In this document: piece after piece, positions 6,801 to 12,508 of the stretch
How the letters are laid out: every line of letters starts with the position of its first letter
Position numbering within the stretch: the stretch's first letter is position 1
Source: Gammaproteobacteria bacterium
GTDB lineage: Bacteria > Pseudomonadota > Gammaproteobacteria > UBA9214
Assembly (NCBI GenBank): GCA_029864225.1
Contig: JAOTTU010000050.1
Coordinates: forward strand, 1 to 12,508
Length of the DNA: 12,508 nt
Reading direction: 5' to 3'
The notes under the pieces: generated by a model
Databases searched by the model: none
Told to the model about the DNA's origin: nothing
The model's input: the letters and a program-made list of their open reading frames with translations, nothing else
Program-made: the position numbers and the translations under genes

Positions 6801-7705
6801 ACCCGCGCATTGCCTTGATCACCGACGATCCGGGCTGGCACGGTGCCCGTCTGCGCGAGGCCTTTGCCGTACATAGCTGGGAAGTGTGTATTGTTTCCCT
6901 GTGTGACTGCGCTATTGACCTTACTCAGGCAACGCACGGACTGGTGGTTCCCGGGTTTGAAGACGATTTGCCGGACGGCGTATTCGTGCGCGGGGTACCG
7001 AGTGGCACGCTGGAGCAGGTGGTCTTGTACCTCGATCTGTTGCATGCACTTCACGCTCTGGATATACCCGTATATAACAGCGGACGTGCCATTGAGCGCA
7101 GTGTCGATAAAGGCATGACCAGTCTGTTGCTGCACCAGGCGGGTATTCCCGTGCCTCGGACCTGGGTCGTATCAAACCCTGATCAGGCGCAGGCGATCTG
7201 GGCGCGCGAAAGTGCAGACGGCCACCGGCTGGTCGTCAAACCACTGTTTGGATCCCAGGGGCTGGGGATCACGCGGCTTTCACCCGGCGATGCATTGCCC
7301 CCGCTGGAAGACTACCAGGGCGTCTATTACCTACAGCATTTCATCGAAGGTTGCAGTCATGACTGGCGTGTGTTTGTGATCAATGGCAAGGCAGTTGCCA
7401 GCATGCAACGTCATGGGAGTCACTGGATCAACAACGTTGCACAAGGTGCGACCTGTATCGCGGCACCTTACGATGCTGAGCTGGAAGCGCTGGCGGAAGC
7501 GGCTGTAGACGCATTGGCGATGGACTATGCCGGTGTTGACCTGATGCGCGATGCGAATGGCATGTTACAGGTGATCGAGGTGAACGGAATTCCCGCCTGG
7601 AAGGGTTTGGAGGCAGCCTGCGGAGTAGATATTGCGGGACACCTCGTAGAAGACTTCTTCGCTCGCTATCTGTTACGTCGCAGCGTCAGGGCAGTGGGTA
7701 TATGA
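6797..7705 (+). CDS. RimK/MptN-like ATP-grasp ligase
   Basis: The protein has 302 residues and starts at a GTG at 6797 that overlaps the mch stop; TGGAG lies 4-5 bases upstream. It belongs to the RimK-type ATP-grasp ligases, which add amino acids, often glutamate, to a free carboxylate. Seen: IALITDDPGWHG near the N-terminus, SVDKGMTSLLLHQAGIPVPRTW at about 102-123, the ATP-binding RLVVKPLFGSQGLGITR at 144-160, HDWRVFVINGKAVASMQR at 188-205, and the catalytic metal site GVDLMRD with VIEVNGIPAWKGLE at 246-272. Archaeal MptN adds glutamate to H4MPT. Bacterial dephospho-H4MPT lacks that glutamate, so this gene may instead lengthen the polyglutamate chain of methylofuran. The substrate is inferred, not shown. 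It sits where orf5 lies in the M. extorquens island (mch-orf5-orf7-fae). Confidence 0.87.
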   Translation: MNPRIALITDDPGWHGARLREAFAVHSWEVCIVSLCDCAIDLTQATHGLVVPGFEDDLPDGVFVRGVPSGTLEQVVLYLDLLHALHALDIPVYNSGRAIERSVDKGMTSLLLHQAGIPVPRTWVVSNPDQAQAIWARESADGHRLVVKPLFGSQGLGITRLSPGDALPPLEDYQGVYYLQHFIEGCSHDWRVFVINGKAVASMQRHGSHWINNVAQGATCIAAPYDAELEALAEAAVDALAMDYAGVDLMRDANGMLQVIEVNGIPAWKGLEAACGVDIAGHLVEDFFARYLLRRSVRAVGI

Positions 7706-8619
7706 ATACACGGCTTCCAGACAGAGCATTGTTTATCGGTAAGGCAGTCGCTGATGCCGTGAGGTCCGCCTGTGTTGCGGAATTGCGTGCCCTGAAGCCC
7801 GGTAATGTTACTGTATACAAGGCCGGCCATGGAATGCATGTGGTTGACTTCGAGCTCAGTGCCGACGCTATAGCACCGGTGTTGGCGCAAGCTGACCTGA
7901 GCGTGGGTGAGCGCATACTCGGTGCAATCCAGGCTACCCGTCGTGTCGTAGACTGTAATACCAATCTTGGCATTGTCCTGCTATGCGCGCCGCTCGCGCA
8001 CGCAGCGTTGCACCTGCGAGCGGGACAATCATTACGCGCTGCATTGAGTGAAACCTTACGTGCACTCGAGGTATGCGATGCACAACTGGCATATGAGGCG
8101 ATTCGGCTGGCGGAGCCGGGGGGTATGGGTGTAGCAGCGGAGCACGATATTACCGAGCTGAATCCGCGGGTTACGCTGTTACAGGCCATGCGTGCAGCAG
8201 CCCGGCACGATTGTATTGCCTATCAGTATGTCAGTGATTACGCTGAGGTGTTTGAGGTGGCAGTGCCGCAGTATCATGCGTCACTGGCCCGTTGGGGAAG
8301 CGAGACATGGGCGACAACAGTGACCTATCTGGATTTGCTGGCTGCTGTTCCAGACACACACATAGCGCGTAAATTTGGTCGCCAAACCGCACAAGATGTA
8401 AGCGCAGAGGCATCCCGGCTGGCTGAGACTCTGGACAGTCAAGGTGCAAACAAGTATATGGTTGCTCAATTGTTGCGTTTCGACAATGAGCTCAAACAAA
8501 AGGGTATTAACCCTGGCACTACTGCTGACCTGACGGTTGCTGCACTAATGGTGGGGCGGCTGCAGGATCATTTGGAGTATGCCAGTGGGCATATTTTTCA
8601 CAGGACGGGGACAAGATGA
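7702..8619 (+). CDS. CitG-like triphosphoribosyl transferase family protein
   Basis: This 305-residue protein resembles CitG/MdcB (COG1767), which transfers a triphosphoribosyl group from ATP to dephospho-CoA, releasing adenine and forming an alpha-ribosidic bond. Seen: ELRALKPGNVTVYKAGHGM at about 27-45 followed by DFELSA, GERILGAIQATRRVVDCNTNLG with IVLLCAPLAHAA at 69-102, LAEPGGMG near 137, and a C-terminal GINPGTTADLTVAALM. The KPGNV, NTNLG and NPGTTADL blocks match the family. There is no citrate or malonate lyase gene nearby, so the classical role is unlikely. Its place between ligase and fae matches orf7 of M. extorquens. I infer that it may make the alpha-ribosyl link of the H4MPT side chain. 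The start overlaps the previous stop (ATGA). Confidence 0.85.
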   Translation: MNTRLPDRALFIGKAVADAVRSACVAELRALKPGNVTVYKAGHGMHVVDFELSADAIAPVLAQADLSVGERILGAIQATRRVVDCNTNLGIVLLCAPLAHAALHLRAGQSLRAALSETLRALEVCDAQLAYEAIRLAEPGGMGVAAEHDITELNPRVTLLQAMRAAARHDCIAYQYVSDYAEVFEVAVPQYHASLARWGSETWATTVTYLDLLAAVPDTHIARKFGRQTAQDVSAEASRLAETLDSQGANKYMVAQLLRFDNELKQKGINPGTTADLTVAALMVGRLQDHLEYASGHIFHRTGTR

Positions 8620-8660
8620 AATTTAAGTTTCCCGGCCGTTTGTTTCATCGTAACCTGAAA

Positions 8661-8667
8661 AAGGAGG
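8661..8667 (+). promoter_or_regulatory. Strong ribosome binding site of fae
   Basis: AAGGAGG, fully complementary to the 16S anti-Shine-Dalgarno, lies 8 bases before the ATG at 8676. The in-frame ATG at 8616 has a poorer site. This fixes the Fae start and fits its known high abundance. Confidence 0.8.
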
Positions 8668-8675
8668 AACAAGTA

Positions 8676-9188
8676 ATGGCAATAATCAACAAAGTGATGG
8701 TGGGTGAGGCCTTGGTGGGTGATGGTAATGAAGTCGCGCATATTGACCTTATCATCGGTCCGCGCGGCAGTGCGGCCGAGGATTGCTTCGTCCAAACCCT
8801 GACCAATCAAAAAGAAGGTGTAAACGGCCTGTTGGCAGTGGTCGCGCCTAATTTAATGGTCAAGCCGTCAACTGTAATGTTCAACAAGGTTACCATCAAG
8901 GGTGCCAAGCAGGCGGTCCAGATGTTTGGTCCTGCCCAGCGCGGCGTCGCAATGGCAGTGGCTGATTGCGTTGAAGACGGCACTATACCCATGAATGAAG
9001 CTGATGATTTGTTTATCAGTGTTGGTGTGTTCATTCACTGGGAAGCAGAAGACGACAACAAGATACAGGACTACAATTACGAAGCTACAAAGTTGTCTAT
9101 CAAGCGTGCTGTCAAAGGTGAGCCAACAGCTGCCTCGGTGGTGTCGGCCAAGGGAACAGCCGAACATCCATTTGCTGCACATTCCTGA
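8676..9188 (+). CDS. fae: Formaldehyde-activating enzyme
   Basis: Fae condenses free formaldehyde with H4MPT to methylene-H4MPT, the entry point of the pathway. From the ATG at 8676 the protein has 170 residues, the same length I recall for the M. extorquens enzyme, and begins MAIINKVMVGEALVGDGNEV followed by AHIDLIIGPRGSAAED, which holds the conserved catalytic-region histidine. Further matches are GLLAVVAPNLMVKPSTVMFN, KQAVQMFGPAQRGVAMAV, EADDLFISVGVFIHWEAEDD and the C-terminal NYEATKLSIKRAVKGEP. The frame stays open upstream to an ATG at 8616 overlapping the CitG-like stop, which would add 20 basic residues. The perfect ribosome site and family alignment argue against that start. It is the last gene of the operon and is followed by a terminator. 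Confidence 0.98.
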   Translation: MAIINKVMVGEALVGDGNEVAHIDLIIGPRGSAAEDCFVQTLTNQKEGVNGLLAVVAPNLMVKPSTVMFNKVTIKGAKQAVQMFGPAQRGVAMAVADCVEDGTIPMNEADDLFISVGVFIHWEAEDDNKIQDYNYEATKLSIKRAVKGEPTAASVVSAKGTAEHPFAAHS

Positions 9189-9198
9189 TTGGTAGTTG

Positions 9199-9226
9199 TG
9201 GTTGCCCCGAAGGTTTGGGGCAACCG
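9199..9226 (+). terminator. Hairpin terminator after fae
   Basis: GGTTGCCCC (9200-9208) and GGGGCAACC (9217-9225) form a perfect 9-bp stem around the loop GAAGGTTT, with possible wobble extension at both ends. It starts 11 bases after the fae stop. The tail is only moderately T-rich (GCCTGCTCTCTGTTT), so it may act as a terminator, an mRNA 3'-end stabiliser, or both. Confidence 0.75.
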
Positions 9227-9289
9227 CCTGCTCTCTGTTTGAGCCAGGGGAAATCTGTTCTATGACGACTTGGCGATGAGGTTTGAGTC

Positions 9290-9565
9290 ATGCAATGTAT
9301 CGAAGTTGATGCTGAAGTCGAGTGCATGGTTACAACGAAGTTGCTGGCTTGTTCCGGATTAACACTGCACGGGTATGCTTTGCGGAATCGGCTTCCGCTC
9401 GATCTGCTTGTATCTCCTGAACAGGTGAATGTTTTTTATCCTGAACGAAACTATCCGCTTGATTATCTGCATGGCTTGTCAGAGCCCAGCTTTGCTGAAC
9501 AATCCAATCCTGGTGATGCTACAGTGATCCCGATCTGGAGAACTACAGGGTCGCGTTGGCAGTGA
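9290..9565 (+). CDS. Small unrecognised protein, possibly frameshifted
   Basis: An ORF of 91 codons starts at the ATG at 9290 with a GAGG site 8 bases upstream. The product (MQCIEVDAEVECMVTTKLLA at the start; LHGYALRNRLPLDLLVSPEQ, YPERNYPLDYLHGLSEPSFAEQ further on) reads like a real soluble protein, with even use of hydrophobic and charged residues, but I recognise no family. After about residue 80 it turns to IPIWRTTGSRWQ and stops. The +1 frame opens at 9528 and runs to 9662 with protein-like text (RFDAYQLELRALIDEDSSQK), so a single-base change between 9528 and 9565 could have split a gene of roughly 120 residues. It lies between the fae terminator and a second inverted repeat, so it would be a single-gene unit. 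Confidence 0.45.
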   Translation: MQCIEVDAEVECMVTTKLLACSGLTLHGYALRNRLPLDLLVSPEQVNVFYPERNYPLDYLHGLSEPSFAEQSNPGDATVIPIWRTTGSRWQ

Positions 9566-9666
9566 GTTATTGCATCGTTTTGCCAGGTTTGATGCGTACC
9601 AGTTGGAGTTGCGCGCGTTGATAGATGAAGACAGTTCACAAAAGCTGAGCGTGGTCACCTGAAAGA

Positions 9667-9728
9667 CTGCCGGGAAACCCACTAGTGTGGTAAACGCAGT
9701 ATCGTGCCGCATGAGGGATTCCCGGCAG
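9667..9728. terminator. Long inverted repeat between convergent genes
   Basis: CTGCCGGGAAACCC (9667-9680) and GGGATTCCCGGCAG (9715-9728) pair at 13 of 14 positions around a 34-base loop. The arms end 3 bases before the stop of the minus-strand HisA-like gene, and on that strand the stem is followed by TCTTTC. This suits a terminator for the HisA-like gene that could also stop transcription from the left. The long loop is unusual for a simple intrinsic terminator. Confidence 0.55.
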
Positions 9729-9731
9729 CCA

Positions 9732-10430
9732 TCAGGCAAGTGCTGCGATTTGTGCGGGACCAATGCGTCCGTCGTGCAGTGCGCTGGCCAGTAACGCACC
9801 AGCCACACCAAGTTGACGCAGGTGTAGCAGGTCGTCAAGGTCGCGTATACCGCCGGCGGCGAACAGGTCGGACCTCGGTGATTTACGGCGAAGTTGCTGC
9901 ATACGATCGGTGTCCGGGCCCTCATCGGAGCCCACGCGGTCGAGACACATGACGATGACCCGCGTTGGCCAGTGTTCTGGTTGTTCGAGTAGATCAGCTG
10001 GGCCGAGCAGTTTATCGCACTTGAAATCAAGTGACAGCACGGTATCAGTGTCAGTGGCGAGGGTGTTTAGTAATAGCCCCGGGTTTGAAAGGGTTTCACT
10101 GCCCAGTACGGTTGAGCCCAGTGCAAGTTGTTGCCATTGGCGGTAGCGTGCGCGGGTATTTATACCTGGATCGATCCAGATGTCGAGGTCGGGGAACTGG
10201 TCGCGGAGTTTCTCTAACACGTCCCTCTGATTGCCCAATCCTCGTATGGCGTCAAGGTCTGCAATGTAGAGGGTAGAAAATGTATGCAGGCGTAACAAGC
10301 CTGATATAACGTCAGTGGGTTCGCAGGAACGGCACAGCTTGCTGCGTACAGGCTGATAATCATCGCGCCGGCCGCGGCGGGCATGAACGACACGGCCTTG
10401 GGAAAGATCAATTGCGGGTATAAGGATCAA
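9732..10430 (-). CDS. HisA/HisF-like TIM-barrel protein of the H4MPT island
   Basis: The protein is related to phosphoribosylformimino-AICAR ribotide isomerase (COG1411-like) but is probably not the histidine enzyme. I start it at the TTG at 10430 (232 residues), since the first barrel strand, ILIPAIDLSQGRVVHARRG, begins there; no upstream ATG lies close enough and no clear ribosome site is seen. Asp8 in IPAIDL and Asp135 in VLSLDFK occupy the two catalytic aspartate positions of HisA. The phosphate-binding half shows FAAGGIRDLDDLLHLRQLG at about 190-207 and ALLASALHDGRI near 212-223. HisA-like genes of this type occur beside methylotrophy and methanogen cofactor genes, and a role in methylofuran or H4MPT synthesis is inferred. 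It ends 3 bases before an inverted repeat and starts 10 bases from a divergent gene. Confidence 0.82.
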   Translation of the reverse strand: MILIPAIDLSQGRVVHARRGRRDDYQPVRSKLCRSCEPTDVISGLLRLHTFSTLYIADLDAIRGLGNQRDVLEKLRDQFPDLDIWIDPGINTRARYRQWQQLALGSTVLGSETLSNPGLLLNTLATDTDTVLSLDFKCDKLLGPADLLEQPEHWPTRVIVMCLDRVGSDEGPDTDRMQQLRRKSPRSDLFAAGGIRDLDDLLHLRQLGVAGALLASALHDGRIGPAQIAALA

Positions 10431-10440
10431 GGTTAGTGCA

Positions 10441-11445
10441 ATGCGAATTTTCGTTGTTGAGTATATCACTGGTGGCGGACTGCTAAAAGATGAGTTGACA
10501 CCCGGGTTGCTGACAGAGGCCGAGACCATGGTCAGCGCACTGCTGGAGGACCTGACAGTTATACCAGGGGTGCAAGTGTTGGTTAGCCGTGATCCGCGCC
10601 TGTCGAGACCGCCGGTGCCAATCGATATTTTCACACCACGGCACGTCGACGACATCTGGCAGGAATGGTGTCATTGCATGGAGCGTTGTGATGCCGTATG
10701 GCCAATCATGCCGGAGACTGGAGGATTACTGGAGCGGATCAGCCGCCTGGCACTGGAGGTGGGATGCAAACTGATTGGCAGCCGGCCTGAAGCGGTTCGG
10801 GTTGCAGCCAGCAAGTTGCAGACTTCCATGTGCCTAGTCCGTCATGGGATCGATGTTGTACCAACCTACACGCCAGCAAACGTTGTCCCCGATAGCGCAC
10901 CGCGTTGGGTGGCCAAGCCGGATGACGGCGTCGGCTGTGAAGGGATCCGGATTCTCGATAACCCTGAGGGACTGGCAGCAGATTTAGACCCGGATACCTG
11001 CGAAGATTACGTTTTGCAACCCTATACAGAGGGTACGCCGGCAAGCCTTTCCATGCTCTGTCATCAAGGCGAGGCTTGCCTGCTCAGCGCTAATCTGCAG
11101 CAGGTAATAGAGGTCAATGGCCGGTTTCATGTGCGCGGCATCCTTGTCAATGGCCTCAAGCAGATTGACAGGCATGCCGAAGTGGCACGTTCGATTGCCC
11201 ATGCGATTCCGGATCTGTGGGGTTATGTCGGTGTCGACCTGATTTGCACCAACAGCGGACCGGTGGTGCTGGAGGTTAATCCGCGACTGTCCGTATCATA
11301 CGCGGGTTTGCATCGGGCGTTGGGGCATAATCCGGCCAGACTGGTTTTACGCCTGTTGAATGAAGGTCCGTCGGTACTGACGGATTTGCATATGGAACAG
11401 GGCGGCAGCGTGACGCTGAATCTGGAGATTCCTCATGTCGCATAG
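10441..11445 (+). CDS. ATP-grasp ligase, MfnD-like (tyramine-glutamate ligase family)
   Basis: This 334-residue ATP-grasp protein resembles COG1821 proteins such as archaeal MfnD, which joins glutamate to tyramine in methanofuran synthesis. Seen: an N-terminal domain starting MRIFVVEYITGGGLL, typical of this family; PIMPETGGLLERISRLALE at 88-106; a LIGSRPEAVRVAASKLQTS segment at 111-129; the ATP-binding lysine in RWVAKPDDGVGCEGIRIL at 155-172; and the metal site GYVGVDLICT with VVLEVNPRLSVSYAGL at 261-290. The ATG at 10441 has an AGG site about 9 bases upstream. It overlaps the MfnF-like gene by 11 bases, and this pairing supports a methylofuran role. Other substrates remain possible because ATP-grasp enzymes are hard to assign by sequence. 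Confidence 0.82.
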   Translation: MRIFVVEYITGGGLLKDELTPGLLTEAETMVSALLEDLTVIPGVQVLVSRDPRLSRPPVPIDIFTPRHVDDIWQEWCHCMERCDAVWPIMPETGGLLERISRLALEVGCKLIGSRPEAVRVAASKLQTSMCLVRHGIDVVPTYTPANVVPDSAPRWVAKPDDGVGCEGIRILDNPEGLAADLDPDTCEDYVLQPYTEGTPASLSMLCHQGEACLLSANLQQVIEVNGRFHVRGILVNGLKQIDRHAEVARSIAHAIPDLWGYVGVDLICTNSGPVVLEVNPRLSVSYAGLHRALGHNPARLVLRLLNEGPSVLTDLHMEQGGSVTLNLEIPHVA

Positions 11446-12478
11446 CGATATCATGGGCTGGGATCTTGGCGGTGCCCATCTCAAGGCCGCGCATCTCGAT
11501 GATCGCGGGAAAGTGCGCCAGGTGATTCAGTTACCGTGTCCTTTATGGCTGGGACTTGAGCATCTACGACGGGCGGTGGATGAGGTGATGGCTGCAGTAC
11601 CGGCCAGAATCCGATACCACGCCGTGACCATGACCGGCGAGCTGGTCGATCTGTTCGACAGTCGTGCGCAGGGCGTACAGCAACTGGCATCGGTGATGGA
11701 GGAAAAGCTGGCGCCGGCAGATATCGGTTTCTATGCCGGATATGACGGTTTCCTTCAACCCCACGCCGTAGCCAATACAGCAGACAAAATTTCATCGAGT
11801 AACTGGCTCGCGAGCGCATCATTTGTTGCACAATGTATACCCCAGGCATTGTTTCTCGACATCGGTAGTACTACGACCGACATAGTAATCTGCAAGGACG
11901 GTGATGTGCTGGCGCGTGGTGCCGATGATCACCAGCGGTTGATCTCCGGTGAACTAATTTACACTGGCGTCGTGCGCACGGCTCTCATGGCAGAGGCCGA
12001 AAAGGTACCGTTCAGGGGTGAATGGGTATCGTTGATGGCGGAACATTTCGCGAGTATGGCAGATGTGTACCGTGTTACTGGTGAACTGCCATTGCACGCC
12101 GATCAGCTACCGAGCGCGGATGGTGGACCCAAGACCCTGACTGCCAGTGCCAGGCGTCTGGCCCGCATGTTGGGTCTGGACCTGGATGCTGCCCCGATGG
12201 AAGACTGGACCCGCGTTGCGGCATACTTATCCGAATTGCAACTGCAGCGCCTAACGCGTGCCTGTGAACTCAGTCTGTCGCATGGACTTCTCGACCAGGA
12301 TGCGCTTTTGCTGGGTGCCGGGGTCGGCCGTTTCCTGGTCGCAAAACTTGCGAACCGCTTGCAGCGGCAATACCGGGATTTCACGTCGCTGCTGGATATG
12401 GGCTATCTGGAGATCGGCGATCCAGCCGACTGCACACCGGCCGTTGCGGTTGCCAACCTGGCGAGAATACATTTATGA
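11435..12478 (+). CDS. MfnF-like protein (H4MPT-linked C1 pathway, hydantoinase/ASKHA-related)
   Basis: The protein has 347 residues and belongs to the family long annotated as hydantoinase/oxoprolinase-like H4MPT-linked C1 transfer protein (COG1548). To my knowledge the archaeal member MfnF couples gamma-glutamyltyramine to the furan diphosphate, forming the core of methanofuran. Seen: the ASKHA-type nucleotide/phosphate motifs MGWDLGGAHLKAAHLD near 7-22 and FLDIGSTTTDIVI at 140-152, plus TMTGELVDLFDSR at 65-77, SGELIYTGVVRTALM at 171-185 and a C-terminal LLLGAGVGRFLV. A GGAG site lies 7 bases before the ATG at 11435. It is coupled to the MfnD-like gene by an 11-base overlap and to the next gene by ATGA. 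In methylotrophs it should make the methylofuran core; this is inferred by homology. Confidence 0.88.
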   Translation: MSHSDIMGWDLGGAHLKAAHLDDRGKVRQVIQLPCPLWLGLEHLRRAVDEVMAAVPARIRYHAVTMTGELVDLFDSRAQGVQQLASVMEEKLAPADIGFYAGYDGFLQPHAVANTADKISSSNWLASASFVAQCIPQALFLDIGSTTTDIVICKDGDVLARGADDHQRLISGELIYTGVVRTALMAEAEKVPFRGEWVSLMAEHFASMADVYRVTGELPLHADQLPSADGGPKTLTASARRLARMLGLDLDAAPMEDWTRVAAYLSELQLQRLTRACELSLSHGLLDQDALLLGAGVGRFLVAKLANRLQRQYRDFTSLLDMGYLEIGDPADCTPAVAVANLARIHL

Positions 12479-12508
12479 GTCACTGCATGCTGAGTGAGGT
12501 CCCTTACT
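12475..12508 (+). CDS. Start of a further gene in the methylofuran-type operon (cut by edge)
   Basis: An ATG at 12475 overlaps the MfnF-like stop as ATGA and opens MSHCMLSEVPY before the window ends. The four-base overlap, like most junctions here, makes it likely to be a real gene. Too little is present to identify it; an amino-acid-kinase family protein (MfnE-like) would fit the neighbourhood but is only a guess. Confidence 0.4.
   Translation, partial: MSHCMLSEVPY

Noticed and set aside
9479..10030. 183-codon minus-strand ORF
   Set aside because: It overlaps the HisA-like gene in another frame and the inverted repeat, and its sequence is low in family-like character.

Overview
This is a C1-metabolism gene island from a methylotroph-type bacterium. 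It encodes the tetrahydromethanopterin (H4MPT)-linked pathway that activates formaldehyde and oxidises it to formate, together with many genes for making the cofactors. Fae, MtdB, Mch and two subunits of the formyltransferase/hydrolase complex (FhcA, FhcB) are recognisable by sequence. The moderately GC-rich composition, the proteobacterial-type Fhc and Fae sequences, and a degenerate extragenic repeat of the GTCATTCCCGCG / GAATCCAGT type suggest a proteobacterium. A gammaproteobacterial methanotroph or methylotroph is my best guess, but the species cannot be read from this window.

Layout. Left, on the minus strand: fhcB (737-1996) then fhcA (717 to the left edge, cut off). In known fhcBADC operons fhcD and fhcC follow, so they probably lie off the left edge. 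Next comes a gene-free divergent region (about 2018-2700) with a 38-bp tandem repeat, a hairpin repeat, a palindromic operator candidate and a possible leader peptide. Then, on the plus strand, there is a tightly coupled operon: mptG, mtdB, an ATP-grasp gene, mch, a RimK-type ATP-grasp gene, a CitG-like gene and fae. Almost every junction overlaps by 4-11 bases. The operon ends at a hairpin terminator (9199-9226).

Right part: a small unrecognised ORF (9290-9565), possibly frameshifted; a long inverted repeat that probably acts as a terminator; a HisA-like TIM-barrel gene on the minus strand (9732-10430); and, starting only 10 bases away in the opposite direction, an MfnD-like ATP-grasp gene, an MfnF-like gene and the first codons of another gene, all coupled.

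How they work together. Fae condenses formaldehyde with H4MPT, MtdB oxidises methylene-H4MPT, Mch converts methenyl- to formyl-H4MPT, and Fhc moves the formyl group to methylofuran and releases formate. MptG starts the H4MPT arm. The MfnD/MfnF-like pair points to methylofuran synthesis. The remaining ligases, the CitG-like protein and the HisA-like protein are the functionally open part of the island and the best place to look for undescribed chemistry.
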